Shown one piece after another: positions 1 to 11,218 of a stretch of 64,000 bases of DNA. Positions within the stretch are counted from its first letter, which is position 1, and each line of letters begins with the position of its first letter. The position numbers and the translations under genes were made by a program. This stretch comes from Zygnema cylindricum (taxonomy: Eukaryota; Streptophyta; Zygnematophyceae; Zygnematales; Zygnemataceae). Location: positions 1-64,000 of the forward strand of contig JBBHKE010003059.1 of NCBI GenBank assembly GCA_037447655.1. The letters run 5' to 3'. The notes beneath the pieces are model-generated. The model was not told where the DNA came from, ran no database searches, and saw nothing but the letters and a program-made list of their open reading frames with translations.

Positions 1-129
1 ATCAAGTTTCATCAAGGCTTCACGAGATCATCACAACGAGAAAATGCACTATTCTCGTCGTCTTCATCTCATCACGACGAGTCTCTTTCACTCTCTAACG
101 AGGAGGATGATGATCTATTTGCTATGGCG

Positions 130-1602
130 GCAACGATGGAGGGCGCTAAGGACAATGGATGGATAATGGACACGGGAGCGTCCGCCCACATGTGATGGAA
201 CAAGGCAATTTTTAAAAATCTCAAATCAACACCAGAGAAAAATATCTACTATGCATGTGGAATGAGTGTGAAAACGCGGGCTATAGGTGATGTCTCCTTG
301 CTAGTTGATGTAGAGGGTAAGGCAGTTAAGAGAACTCTTCATAATGTTCTTTATGTCATGATTTTAAGAAAAAAATATTCTCAACTTCTTTGGTAGAAAG
401 TAAAGGGTTTGAGGTCAATGTGAAACATGGCAGGCAAGTTGTTAGCAAAAATGGGAAAATTGCAGTTACAGGAACAAGAGATGCCAGCAAAATTTATCGA
501 ATGGATACGCTCGATAATAAAGAAAATGATGTTTTGTATTCTGGTGCATTATCCTCAGATGAGCTGTGGCATAAAAAGTTAGGCCATGTGAATTATGATA
601 GTATGAAAAAGATGGTCAATGTTGGTAAAATAGAAGGAGTCACTGTGTCAAACCAGTCACCTAAAACGTGTGATGGATGTGCACTAGGAAAAATACACAG
701 ATTATTGTTTCCTCAAAAGTCTGAACATAGGTCTACTAAACTTTTGCACTTCATTCATTCTGATGTTTTCGGCCCTGCAAAGGTAACATCTGCCGGGGGG
801 ATGAAATATATGGTTACGTTTACAGATGATTTTTTGAGGTTTACTAAGGTCTACTTCATAAAAGAAAAGAGTGAAGTCTTCACTTATTTTCAACACTACA
901 AAACGTGGGCGGGGAAACTACACGGTCTGCCAAATCTAGAGCTCAGATCAGACAATGGCGGACAATATACGTCAAAAGAGTTTGAAAACTTCTTACTCAA
1001 GGAAGGTGTAAGTCACAAATTGACTGCCTCATACTCTTTGGAACAGAATGGGGTCTCAGAAAGACTAAATAGAACTATCACAGAAAAGCTCTAGGTCCAT
1101 GCTTGCGGATAAGGACGTAGATCCAAAATTATGGGCTGAAGCATTAAATTGTGCAGTTTATATCAAAAATAGGATAGGTTCCAGATCGGTAGAAGCCACT
1201 TCTTTTGAGATCTGGACGGGTAGAAGACCGGATGTCAGTCACTTCAAAGTCTTTGGAAGTAAATGCTTTATTTTGGATACGCCTAATGATAAATGGAAAA
1301 TGGAACCTAAAGGATTGTTGAGCATTTTGTTAGGATATGATGATCACTCTAAAGGTTATAGTGTGTTTGTTTTTGAGAGACACAAAATCATTGTAGCAAG
1401 GAACATCGTTGTCAAAAATGAACTAGCCTCGATAGAATTATTTAAAATGACAGCGCAGCAGAGGCAGCAAAAAATACAAGAATATGTCATTTTAGATATC
1501 ATCCATAATATTGTCCCACAGATGCAAAATTCACCAGTGGTACCACCGGAGTCGGAACATAATCGGGTTCCACAACAAGTTTGTTTTGAAGCGCAAAAAT
1601 AG
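130..1602 (+). pseudogene. copia protease and integrase region, broken
   Basis: The protease motif WIMDTGASAHM is followed at once by TGA (193-195) where the related copy has Cys (HMCWNK). After a shift near 350-365 the frame stays open to 1094: GAG-pre-integrase (LWHKKLGHV), the HHCC finger ending CDGCALGKIH, then integrase with Asp in IHSDVFGP, Asp in LRSDNGGQYTS and Glu in EQNGVSERLNRT. Two extra bases near 1090 (in the TECARSM region) shift the frame, and it resumes at 1099 with the end of the integrase (KVFGSKCFILD). All three catalytic acids survive although the frame is broken twice. Confidence 0.85.
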
Positions 1603-1769
1603 CAATCACTGCCTACGGATCGCAACCAGCGCAACAAGCGTAACGCACGGAATCCGACAATTTTAGCCTCAAAATTTTCGGGGGGAAGAAGATCCAGTAG
1701 CCGCCTGCAAGCAAGTTCTCACTTTGCCTACAAGCAAGTTCTCACTTTGCCTACTCGGCAGCCTCAGAG

Positions 1770-2103
1770 GAGCATCTGACCATCGGGGAAGCCTTCTCAT
1801 CATCGGGGCGGAATCACTGGATCGAGGCGGCAAACGATGAAATGAAGTCGATCATGGAGGCTTAAACATGGGAGCTTGTGGACCTTCCTCCGGATCGAAA
1901 AGCGATCAGTAGCAAATGGGTATTCAAGGTGAAGTTAAATCCAAATATTACCATTGAACAATACAAAGCTAGACTTGTGACAAAGGGTTATAATCAAAAT
2001 GAAGGAATCGACTTTGAAGAAACATTTTCTCATGTTGTAAGATTTATGACAGTTAGGATTTTGCTATCTCTAGCTGTTATATTAGATATGGAAATACATG
2101 CCG
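1770..2103 (+). pseudogene. copia reverse transcriptase N-terminus
   Basis: Starts in the usual linker before the polymerase. TAA at about 1863 replaces the Gln/Trp pair seen as AQTWELV in the sister copy at 43020. It continues with SSKWVFKVKLNP and YKARLVTKGYNQNEGIDFEETFS, the first palm segments of copia polymerase. The match ends at DMEIH, where intact copies read DMELHQMDVKTAFLHG. The active-site YVDD and RNase H are absent. Confidence 0.8.
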
Positions 2104-3004
2104 AGGTCCTTACAGATCAAGGTACAGAATTTTGGGGAGAATTTTAACAAATGCTTAATGAGGCTCTCATCGATCATCGTCGTACTAGTCGGGATCACCC
2201 CAGGACGATGGCATGGCTCAACAGGCAGTCCAGACATTTAAGCGTGCCTTGCGTAAGCATTACTTAGAGAAACACATTTTGGTTTGGGACGAGTCCCTCG
2301 GCTACATTACCATGGGATTTCGCATGTCAGTTTAGGCTAGTCTGGCTAATTTCAGCCCGTATTATGTTTTATTTGGGCGACAACCGTTGCTCGGTTGCAA
2401 TATTCAGAAAGCTGCAAGCTTTCCGCTTCCAGTGATGGCCGACACTATTTTCTTGGAAGAACTTACTCGTCGTGCTTTGCTTTTTGCCCGTGAAATGCCC
2501 ATGGCTTTTGATAACCTACAAATTGCCCAGCATTGGGACACACTTCAGTTTTCCACCACTCGAAGCGGCAGTTATAGGCCGCAACAGAAGCCCTATCGGG
2601 TAGGAGACTATGTTTATCTTCGCAGGCAATCTTTTGACACTTTGGACACGGATGTTTCTGCACACATCCTACGGATTATCGAGGTGGATCCAAACGGAAT
2701 GTTGGGATTACAAGGAGCGGACACACGGACTTTTAAAGAGCACTCCAAGAAATTTGCTCGATGTTATTTACCAAATTTGTCGCGGGATATGGATCCTATG
2801 CGGATGCCGATTACGGAGGCGACGACATGTACCTTTTGTCATCGATCGCACGGGGAAACTACCATGTTACTTTGTGATCATTGCAATCAGGGGTTTCACA
2901 TAGAGTGTTTGGTGCCACCATTGTTGGCAGTTCCGGATGGTCACTGGTTTTGCCACGGATGTCGCGAGCTTCATGTCATGTTGGCTAGCTCCTTTGTCGG
3001 CTAA
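2104..3004 (+). pseudogene. Ty3/gypsy-type integrase C-terminal half with PHD finger
   Basis: The reading runs TDQGTEFWGEF, ALIDHRRTSRDHP, then after a one-base loss DGMAQQAVQTFKRAL, then FSPYYVLFGRQP and a basic C-terminal region (KPYRVGDYVYLRR) typical of a Ty3-like integrase tail. Stops interrupt it at 2145 and about 2334; 2387-3004 is open. The third catalytic residue, normally Glu in the AER triplet, reads Gln (2219-2221), so the enzyme would be inactive. The protein ends in a C4HC3 PHD finger instead of a chromodomain. The upstream gag, protease and polymerase of this element are not in the window. Confidence 0.75.
2828..2962 (+). other. PHD finger within integrase tail
   Basis: Cysteine and histidine spacing is C-x2-C-x11-C-x2-C-x4-H-x2-C-x14-C-x2-C, with Trp two residues before the last Cys pair (GHWFCHGC). 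This is the full C4HC3 PHD signature with all eight ligands present. PHD fingers read histone H3 tails; in an integrase tail it would be placed where chromodomains target chromoviruses. The targeting role is inference. Confidence 0.85.
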
Positions 3005-4156
3005 AGAGCTGGGGGGGGAACAAACCGACCTAACCATAACCAGCTAAGTCGTTGACCTTTCTTTTTCTTCCACCTTGCCTGTTGTTGTATTTATCCATTT
3101 TTTACTTTTATGTTTTATTCCATTTACAATATCTTTTCATTATTTGAGTTTAAGTGGAGCATAGCTGATGATATTGCATTCATCTTCACGTTATTTGACA
3201 CATGCACGACAGTTGTCATGCCGCACCGCGTCGGCCATTTTAGTTGTTTATATTTAGGGATTAAGAAGGGCAACAGCCACACTAATTTGTTTTTGGGTGT
3301 TATTCGGGTTTTACAGAGACCGTACATACCCACATTTCGCGTTCGCGTCAACCGTACATATTTTACATCCTCGTACGGGTCGACCGTATATATTCATTTT
3401 TGGCCGTAATATGGGCCAACGACAAGTTGAACGTACAACTCAAAATTCCCGGATTTTTTGCCGACGGCGACTTCAACCGTACGACATACATTCTTCGTGA
3501 TTCCCTTCGATGGTGGATTTATTCATTTCACGTCGTCTGACCATATATATTCTACGCGATTTTCGCCAACAGTGAATTCGATTTTTCACGTCGGCCGTAC
3601 GACTTCTCTTTTCCAAAATTCCCGCGATCGTAAAGTGGACCGTACCTGCGGTCCCCCCGTACAAACTTTTATTCCCTTGAATCCCGGCCGACAGAAAATG
3701 TTAATCATTTCGCGTGAAGTATTATCTCGGTCGTCGACGCAAAGTACGCAATTTTCGTAACATCACATCTGGACTGTCGACGCAATGTATGCAATTTTCA
3801 TAACATCACATCTGAACTGTCGACGCAAGTGACACACAAAGCGACTCTCAGTTCGGACGAAGCGACGTGATTGGACCATTTTAAGTCGTGAACCATTTGG
3901 AGGTTCATGCGTTCACATGTAGATAGGAAGGGTTTTAATCCGTAGGTTATACATTCTGTAACGTAGGGCATAGGATTTCGACCTCCTATTGGCTGAATCC
4001 AAACTAGACCCAAATACTTACATAGCACGTTGTACTCTGATTGGCCTGTTTTCGCTAGGCGTATTTTTTGTTACTTAGTTCATCTTGGATTATTTCCTGG
4101 TCACAATTTTCAAGTGCAGGAATTATTTATTGTTTTATTTTCACTATTGAGGATTT
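3005..4156. other. Probable 3' untranslated region and LTR-like sequence after the PHD integrase
   Basis: Directly after the integrase stop comes a G-rich run (about 3007-3019) that could be a polypurine tract. The following kilobase is rich in CGTAC motifs and near-repeats such as GTCGACGCAA (about 3733, 3777 and 3820), with no coding similarity. A 3' LTR would be expected here, but no matching 5' copy is in the window and its ends cannot be fixed. Confidence 0.3.
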
Positions 4157-4299
4157 TCTGCAGCCAAAAAAAAAATCCGGGGAAAAAAAAAATCTGGGTA
4201 TTTAGATTCTCTGTACATGGTCTTGATATATCGATTATCGGGTACCTAAAATTCGATATATATCGAATATCGGCAATAGGTCCTCGATACCCAACACTA
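4157..4299 (-). mobile_element. hAT-like MITE, one end only
   Basis: On the minus strand it begins TAGTGTTGGGTATCGAGG and continues with AT-rich TATCGATAT-type sequence matching the start of the complete MITE at 14480-14856 in inverted orientation. The other terminus is not visible, so the copy is truncated. The base 4299 is the outer end of the terminal repeat. Confidence 0.6.
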
Positions 4300-4307
4300 C
4301 TAAATAT

Positions 4308-4757
4308 AGTACCATGATTCTAAATTATTCTTTACATTATTTAAGGTACTTTTGGAATCAACGTTAACAACTCTAATATGTTCCTGTTTTAAATAGTGTG
4401 GCGTATGGTCGGTGTTTGACCGTGCAAAATTGTACTTTATTAACTAAAAAAGTAGAAAGAATGATTTAATACAGGCCGTTATTATGTAACTGCGTTTTCA
4501 CAAACCGCGTAATGCAAACGTCACAATGACTTAAAAATGTACGTTTTGTCAAATTTTGTTAGTGTACCTAATTTACAGTAAAGATATCAGCGCAGATAAA
4601 TAGTTCGGACAACAACCCAAATTAGAGTTTTTGATAAATTAGAGTAAAATTTGTTTTTGAAAAACAATTATTACACAATCTAGAGTCAATAACTTTAAAT
4701 ATTTGATTTCATTTTTTTACTCTAATTAGTTCTCTACTCTAATTACGATTCGCGGTG
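4308..4757 (+). mobile_element. TA-target (mariner-like) MITE, left-truncated
   Basis: The right end reads ATTACGATTCGCGGTG followed by TA (4758-4759), the terminal repeat of the 501 bp element at 38340-38840. The interior matches that element in reverse orientation: ATAGTGTGG, GTGCAAAATTGTACTTTATT, and AACTGCGTTTT followed by ACAAACC. The left terminal repeat is missing; the hAT-like fragment abuts it there. No transposase is encoded. Confidence 0.7.
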
Positions 4758-5003
4758 TATTTCAGTTTTCAAAGGTTTCGTTTCGATTTGCGTCTAAAGG
4801 TATGGTTACATCTGACAAAATGTTAGGTTTAATACAGAATTTTGTACTTTTCCATACCATGCCGTACAATATTTTGGTGAGATTCTTGAAAACAACATTA
4901 TAGAAAAATAAGATTACGATTCTTCGAGTATCCGAGAGAAGACATCGATCGTCCGATTACATTTTGGTCTTCATCTTCGAAGCAGTCGCTCCATACGCCT
5001 CTG

Positions 5004-5042
5004 TATTGGTGAGCCCACCTCGCGGAGGTGGGTTCACCAATA
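5004..5042. repeat. Hairpin, about 17 bp arms
   Basis: Near-perfect palindrome starting TATTGGTGA and centred on CCACCTCGCGGAGGTGG. The same centre (CCACYTCG/GGAGGTGG) recurs near 5694-5717 and 6872-6895, with a related AATCACCTCGAGGAGGTGATT at 36286. Confidence 0.75.
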
Positions 5043-5111
5043 CAAAACCAGTCAATTTGCTACACCTGGACGATAGACTTATGCGTCGATGAAAAATGAA
5101 AATTTTCACAT

Positions 5112-5450
5112 GTCCCCAAAGTCACGTGCCTTTGGACAAGGTGACCGTAAAATCTTTGCCGAAAAAAAATACAGTTTTTTCATGAAAGTCAACAGAGTGA
5201 AGGAGATCTCTGAGGTACATTGACGCGGTACACCTGCGAAGTACACGTACGTAATTCGCAAGTTCGGATTTCCATAGGAAAATGGTCGGTTTCCAAATCT
5301 TTGACGATTTTAGAGATTTGATCGTCAACTTACGTGGAGCCACTCAAATCAGAACACGTATGAAAAACTTATTTACACACGATACGCGATGTAACCAAGG
5401 CCTTTGTGATACAAGAATTTTGTTGTCCGTACTATTACACGTACACAGAC
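5112..5450 (+). repeat. Dispersed direct repeat, copy 1
   Basis: Shares long stretches with 8803-9270 in the same orientation: CAAAGTCACGTGCCTT, CAAGGTGACCG, TGGTCGGTTTC, CTTTGACGATTTTA, ACGCGATGTAAC. The left edge is sharp near 5112. Family unknown. Confidence 0.65.
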
Positions 5451-5693
5451 CTCCTTATGCAACCATACCCAAAGTTCAATGTAACGCTTTGGGTAACGTC
5501 CCATTAGGCGAAAAGTGGGGAAGTTTACAGAAATCCACGACTCTTCGTACCAAATCGTACCGCCTATTTTGTTTTTATACGAAAAACAACATTTCAAAGA
5601 ATCTTGCCAATATTCTCCGAAGGTCTTGGAGGTATTACTGGCCGTCGAATGTTCATCTGCGAAGAGTTCGCTTCATTTTTCTCTGTAACTGTC

Positions 5694-6895
5694 AACCCAC
5701 TTCGAGGAGGTGGGTTGGCAGATACAGTAAAAAAAATCGTGACACGCTAGACGATTAAGGTACATGTCATGATGGAAAAACAACGAAAAATCTTAAGATT
5801 TGCACATGATACGCGCTTTCCAAAATAAAACCGAAAATAAAAACGAAATTTTGCAACATTCCTTTGTTACGCTATTTTCGGTAACTTTTGTTTGTCACAC
5901 TATTTCTCCCAAAGGACTTTCGTTATGTTCGAAAACAGAAACCCTAAAAAATGAGCTGGCGTACAGACTGGCTTCTGCGAAAAGTATAAAAGTTATGTCA
6001 TATGGTTACTTCGTACGCACGTATATGGTACGAAAGTGAAGATTTGAAGCTAAGTTTGTCGGTGCTAAAAATCTGAAAGATATTCAATATCGGATCGTAG
6101 CTTGCGTGGCGCCAGTCCTATTTAGAACACGTGGCTTACAGACTCTTCGTGATGGAACATCTACTCAATCGACCCGGTCTGTAGAGTTGGTCGTTCAATT
6201 ACAGAAACGACTGATGAGACTTCACCCTAAGGATCGTAGCTTGCGTGGCGCTAGTCAATTTAGAACACGTGGCTTACAATCTCTTCGTGATGGAACATCG
6301 ACTCAATCGACCCGTTTTGTAGAGTTTGCTGTACAATTACAAAAACGTTTGATGGAACTTAAGGGTGAAGTTCCATTAGACGTTTCTTTAATTGTACGGC
6401 CAACTCTACAGCCCGGGTCGATTGAGTTGATGTTCCATCGCGAAGAGTTTGTAAGCCAAGTGTTTTAAATTGATTGGCGCCACGCAAACTACGATCCGAT
6501 ATTGAATATCTTTCAGATTTTTAGCACCAACAAACATAGCTTCAAATCTTCACTTTCGTACCATGTACCTGCGTACAAAGTAATCATACGACATAACTTT
6601 AATACTTTTCGCAGAAGTTACTCTGTACGCCAGCTAATTTTTTAGGGTTTCATTTTTTGAACATAACGAAAGTCCTTTGAGAGAAATATTGTGACGAACA
6701 AAAGTTACAGAAAATAGAGTGACGAGGGAATGTTAAGAAACTTTGTTTTTATTTTCGGTTGTATTTTGAAAACCGCGTGTCATGTGCAAATCTTAAGATT
6801 TTTCGTTGGTTTTCCATCATGACACGTAGCTTAATCGTCCAACGTCTCACGATTTTTTTTTCTGTATCTGCCAACCCACTTCTTCGAGGTGGGTT
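5694..6895. mobile_element. 1.2 kb inverted repeat (fold-back or long-TIR element)
   Basis: The left arm (from 5694) and right arm (to 6895) are reverse complements over several hundred bases. For example, 5760-5830 with CATGATGGAAAAAC and AATCTTAAGATTTGCACATGA mirrors 6770-6830. Both outer ends are AACCCAC hairpins. Near the centre one segment is duplicated (6094-6229 and 6230-6365), and 6366-6500 is its inverted partner. No target duplication or transposase is seen. The open frame at 6106-6468 is a by-product of this symmetry. Confidence 0.75.
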
Positions 6896-6899
6896 ACAC

Positions 6900-7177
6900 T
6901 ACTGTGCAGCCCATTTGTAGACGTAGGCGATTGCTAATGTTGTCCACGTGTGGGCGTCTACAAATGTCACAAGCTCGTTGGCGTCGACAAATGTCCGCAG
7001 TATGTCAAGAGCTCGTTCTAGTGTAGAAATATTGGCGACGTCTACAACTGTTACATATTCGAAGTAATGAAGGCGCAAGTAACGACTGACATAGGCACAC
7101 TTTGAAAAGTACACCTTAAAATCTGCGCTAAAATCCAAAGTAACGTTTCAAAGTTTTGGTTACATGGGAACACGCCC
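6900..7177 (-). mobile_element. Harbinger-like TIR element, terminal fragment
   Basis: On the minus strand it begins GGGCGTGTTCCCATGTAACC at 7177 and runs through TTTGAAACGTTACTTTGGA, matching the left end of the big element at 13683. It abuts the next element, sharing the TAA at 7178-7180. The far end is not identifiable. Internally it holds GACGTCTACAA-type near-repeats also found at 24140-24340. Confidence 0.6.
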
Positions 7178-7180
7178 TAA

Positions 7181-8409
7181 GGGTATGTCCCCATGTACCT
7201 GTAACTTAGCCAACTTACTTTGTATTTTAGGGCGGATCCGCCGGACGTGGTTTTCAAGTGTCCCTATGTTTGTAAGGACCATAGTTCAAAAGTAGGCGTT
7301 TCAATTGTAGGCCTTTTGTCGGCGCCTTTATCGTAAGTTGTGTTATAGGTTTTTCATGTGATCTTCTTAAGTTGCTACTTTGATCAGCGACCGTCCGATC
7401 GTCCGAATCTGACGATAGTCCTATCGTAAGTTGTGTTATGGGCTTTTCATGCGATCTTCTTAGATCGCTACTTTGATCAGAGACCGTTCGATCGTCCGAA
7501 TCTGACGGTTTAAATAAAAAATACCTCAAAACTCACAGAAAAATAATTTTTTGTCCGAATGTTTTTCAAAATTTAGACATGACATTTAATTCTCTATCGA
7601 ACGATGTGCAACCCAACCGTGTTACTATTTTATTTCATTTTGCGACCAATACAATATGGGACTTAAGGGTTTATTGTATTTTTTGTGTACAATAGGCATA
7701 TTGTATGGGCGGCTTTCACCTACATTTGAACTATGGTAAGGACGAAATCGTAACTTACGTTTGTGACGATTGTATACGCAATCAATACCTGTGACGGTTG
7801 TCAACGTCTACAATTTGTGGTCGCACGTTATTTTTTGGAACTGCTTGTGACGTCGCATGTCTTTCCGTGACATTGTAGACGTAACGTCTTCCAGCCTGTG
7901 TCGTTTCACCCTTGAAGAAGATGCGCTTTGCCTTCGCGTCTCCTATCCGGTCGACGTGAAATCGCATCGGAATTTGAAGACCCCTACAAAAAAGAAATTC
8001 GTAATGAACGAAAACAGACAAAACCAAACAGATTTTGTACTTTTATTTGTCGTATTCGTGTGCAAACGGACAAAACATAGCGAATTTTGTGCTTTTCTTT
8101 GTCCTTGGAAATCGTATGAAAATTTTCGAAAATTACGGCACGTGCGAATATACGTTCCTATTTGCTTATCGAAAATACCTAGTTTTAAAACACATCGCGC
8201 ATGTGTTTTAAACGTAAGGTTGAAGATGACGTTTTTTGTCGTGGAAGTGGGTTGAAAAACACAAGACGACAAATTTTCATACATCCTAAATTCGAGGATG
8301 ACGCAAATTGTACTCTACAAATTTGCGATTCCTTTGTACGGTTGCAGCGCTAAGTTTTACAGGAAAATGACAGAAAAAAACCCTTACTTATGCACATGGG
8401 GACATACCC
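7181..8409. mobile_element. Harbinger-like TIR element, 1229 bp, non-autonomous
   Basis: Terminal inverted repeats GGGTATGTCCCCATGT (7181) and its complement ending at 8409. Flanks are TAA (7178-7180) and TTA (8410-8412). The interior shares blocks with the elements at 37003 and 45459: TTCGGGTGTCCCTATGT-like sequence near 7255, TTTCACYSTTGAAGAAGATG (about 7906) and TTTTAAAACACATC (about 8184). No transposase is seen. The 3 bp TWA target and GGG start suggest PIF/Harbinger; that assignment is inference. Confidence 0.65.
7326..7510. repeat. Two-copy tandem repeat, about 95 bp
   Basis: The segment from TATCGTAAGTTGTGTTAT to CCGATCGTCCGAATCTGACG occurs twice in tandem (about 7330-7420 and 7424-7506) with scattered substitutions, inside the Harbinger-like element. 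Confidence 0.75.
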
Positions 8410-9586
8410 TTAGACGATTAAATTTCAATTTTGCGGCGAAGTTAAAGTCCAACATCTGCTCTCACCGTGGAGCTCACGTAAAGACAAAAAAATGACTGTG
8501 CGCAACACTTTTATTTACATGTGGTTGCCGCAGTTATGTTACTGTAAACCTTCGCGGCCGTGTGAATTGCTAATTTTATAATGACGGTCGACGTTCGCAA
8601 GCGCGACAAAACATTAAACGGTTGTAACAATAATTGAAAGTCAAAGTTGTCTAACCGATTTGTCCGTCAAATTTATACTCAACGGTACTTTACTTGTACC
8701 AATGTGTAATTTAAACGTACCATCTTTGACAAAATGACATAAGTGACTGTGCGCAACCAAAATGGTTACTGTCAATGATCAATTCCCTGAAATTTTTATC
8801 GCGTCGCCAAAGTCACGTGCCTTCGGGCAAGGTGACCGGAAAGTCTTGGCCGAAAAGTACAATTTTTTGCCCTACTGCCAGAAGTACGGTATTTGTCTTC
8901 CTTCTAGCTTCATGGTTTCGCGCGCTATTGTTTGTCGTTTTGTGTTTTGAAATACAAATTCATTTTGCGAAAGTACACGTACATAATACGCAAATACAGA
9001 TTTTGAAACGAAATTGGTCGGTTTCAAAATCTTTGACGATTTTAAAGATTGGATCCCCAATTTACGTGGAACCACGCAAATTGAAACACGTATATTAAAA
9101 ATTATTTACAGACGTTACGCGATGTAACTGAGGCCTCTGTATTTCAGGAATACTGATGTCCATACAATCACAAAAACAATGATGTCCGTACAATTACATA
9201 TCTATCGCTGTCCTCACAATTACAGAAATATTGTTGTCCGTACAATTACAAAGACCTCCCGATGTAACGTCACCCTAAAATTAGGACACAATCAAGAGAT
9301 TTCAACGCAAGAGCGACTTCAAACCGAAACATAGAAATAAAAAAATAATAAATAATTTTAGAAATAAAATGGTGGAGAGTAAGAGCAGCTTTCGCGCAAG
9401 TACAGTACAGCTGGAGTGAATATATACGGCGAAGGACTGCAACTGAAATGAACTAAAAAATGTAGTGCGACCCACGTAACATAAATTGATATGCGAAGGT
9501 TGGAACCTACAGTGTTTTCGTCGTATTTTTTGCTATTTCCGTCTGTTTGTCCCCTAGTGGACGTAATTGTACGAATTTTTGTGCGC
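8410..9586. other. Intergenic, no gene seen
   Basis: AT-rich non-coding sequence with many GTACG words. It holds the second copy of the dispersed repeat (8803-9270), which includes an extra short tandem of a TGTCCRTACAAT word near 9160-9245. Confidence 0.5.
8803..9270 (+). repeat. Dispersed direct repeat, copy 2
   Basis: Same orientation as 5112-5450. Shared anchors are GCCAAAGTCACGTGCCTT, GTACACGTACATAATACGCA and AAATCTTTGACGATTTTA. It is longer than copy 1 because a TGTCCATACAAT-like word is repeated about four times. Confidence 0.65.
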
Positions 9587-9892
9587 TTGGTAGCATAGAT
9601 GTCCCATGCGCATAAAATGCACGGAGTAAACTAACGAATACTACGTTCCGTGCGCATAAAACATTTTCAAACTTTTAAAATTCGTAGGTAAAATTCGTAC
9701 TTTTTTAACAGGTACTAATAAAAAATTAAATATTCAATACCGTAAAAAAACTGATTAATGCAACGAACTAGCGGCGAGCGCCGGGATTTACCGCGTTTCC
9801 AACGGCGACTTCCTTCTGATGACGGAGTGGAGGACAGAAGAAAATACGCACGTGCAAATGAAGCAAAATGGCTCAAGAAAGCCGCCATTAGA

Positions 9893-10290
9893 GACGCCAT
9901 AAATTCCGCGACTCGCCGCTCAAATAAAAATACGCGTGCGAGACGCCATAAATTCCGCGGCTCGCCGCTAAGATAAAAATACGCGTGCGAGACACCATAA
10001 ATTCCGCGACTCGCCGCTCAGATAAAAATACCCGTGCGAGACGTCATAAATTCCGCGACTCGCCGCTCAGATAAAAATACGCGTGCGAGACGCCATAAAT
10101 TCCGCGGCTCGCCGCTAAGATAAAAATACGCGTGCAAGACAACATAAATTCCGCGACCCGCCGCTCAGATAAAAATACGCGTGCGAGACGCCATAAATTC
10201 CCGGCTCACCGCTCATTTAAAAATACGCGTGCGAGACGCCATAAATTCTGCGGCTCGCCGCTCAGGTAAAAATACGCGCGCGCAAATGAA
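9893..10290. repeat. 49 bp minisatellite, unit 1
   Basis: About eight copies of a 49 bp monomer with the words GCCATAAATTCCGCG, CTCGCCGCTCA and AAAAATACGCGTGCGAGAC. No stems with unrelated spacers are present, so it is not a CRISPR array. Confidence 0.9.
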
Positions 10291-10826
10291 GCAAAACTGA
10301 ACAAGCGGTGAGCGGCGAAATTTACGGTGTCTCCAACGACGGCTTCCTTCTGAAGATGGAGTACGCGCTCGCAAATGACGCAACGTTTTTTTTTTTAAAG
10401 TTCGTACAGTTTTTGTACATTATGTGACGTACGAATTTTACGAATTGTACAAAACAAGCGAATACTACGTAGTAATCGAAAAAAAAAGTCCAAATCCGTA
10501 CGAATATGACATCTATGCTTGGTAGCATAGATGTCCTATACGCATAAAACGCACGGAGTAAACTAACGATAACAACGTACAAGCGTATAAAACAATTTCA
10601 AAATTTTAAAATTCGTATGTAAAATTCGTACTTTTGTTTTACTTTTCAAATTTAAATATTTAAATATTCAATACCCTAAAAATGGAAATGTGCAACCAAC
10701 TAGCTGCGAGCGCCGAAATTTACAGCGTATCCAACGGCGGCTTCCTTCTGAAGACGGAGTGGAGGACAGATGAAAATACGCGCGTGCAAATGGAGCAAAA
10801 AGGCTCACGGAAGCCGCCATTAGAGA

Positions 10827-11218
10827 CGCCATAAATTCCGCGACTCGCCGCTCAGATAAAAATACGCGTGCGAAACGCCATAAATTCCGCGGCTCGCCGC
10901 TAAGATAAAAATACGCGTGCGAGACACCATAAATTCCGCGACTCGCCGCTCAGATAAAAATACTCGTGCGAGACGTCATATATTCCGCGACTCGCCGCTC
11001 AGATAAAAATACGCGTGCGAGACGCCATAAATTTCGCGGCTCGCTGCTAAGATAAAAATACGCGTGCGAGACACCATAAATTCTGCGACTCGCCGCTCGG
11101 ATAAAAATACGCGTGCGAGACGCCATAAATTCCACGGCTCGCCGCTCATTTAAAAATACGCGTGCGAGACACCATAAATTTTGCGGCTCGCCGCTCAGGT
11201 AAAAATACGCGCGCGCAA
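10827..11218. repeat. 49 bp minisatellite, unit 2
   Basis: Same 49 bp monomer as in unit 1. The order of monomer variants (for example one with CGTCATATATTCC) is shared with unit 3, so units 2 and 3 are the closest pair. Confidence 0.9.

Larger units (their letters stand above)
1..2103 (+). mobile_element. Ty1/copia retrotransposon fragment, degenerate
   Basis: Part of a copia polyprotein in the order protease, GAG-pre-integrase, integrase, reverse transcriptase, which is the copia order. The left end is cut by the window edge and no LTR is visible. At about 2100 the reverse transcriptase stops matching copia and the sequence continues as a Ty3-type integrase, so this is a chimeric junction or a nested insertion. 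Stops and frameshifts show that it is dead. It is closely related to the copy at 39710-45268, with the same protease and zinc-finger wording. Confidence 0.85.
4758..5693. other. Intergenic, no gene seen
   Basis: No credible coding sequence. It holds a strong hairpin (5004-5042) and one copy of a dispersed direct repeat (5112-5450). Confidence 0.5.

Noticed and set aside
3005-4156. A defined 3' LTR after the PHD integrase
   Set aside because: No second copy, no TG...CA ends with target duplication could be fixed; listed only as LTR-like.
6106-6468. 120-codon open frame with repeated peptide LRDGTSTQSTR
   Set aside because: Arises from the duplicated and inverted centre of the 1.2 kb palindrome.
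5112-9270. The two direct repeats as LTRs of one element
   Set aside because: The copies do not share clean ends, no TG/CA termini or coding region between; the interval holds unrelated TIR elements.
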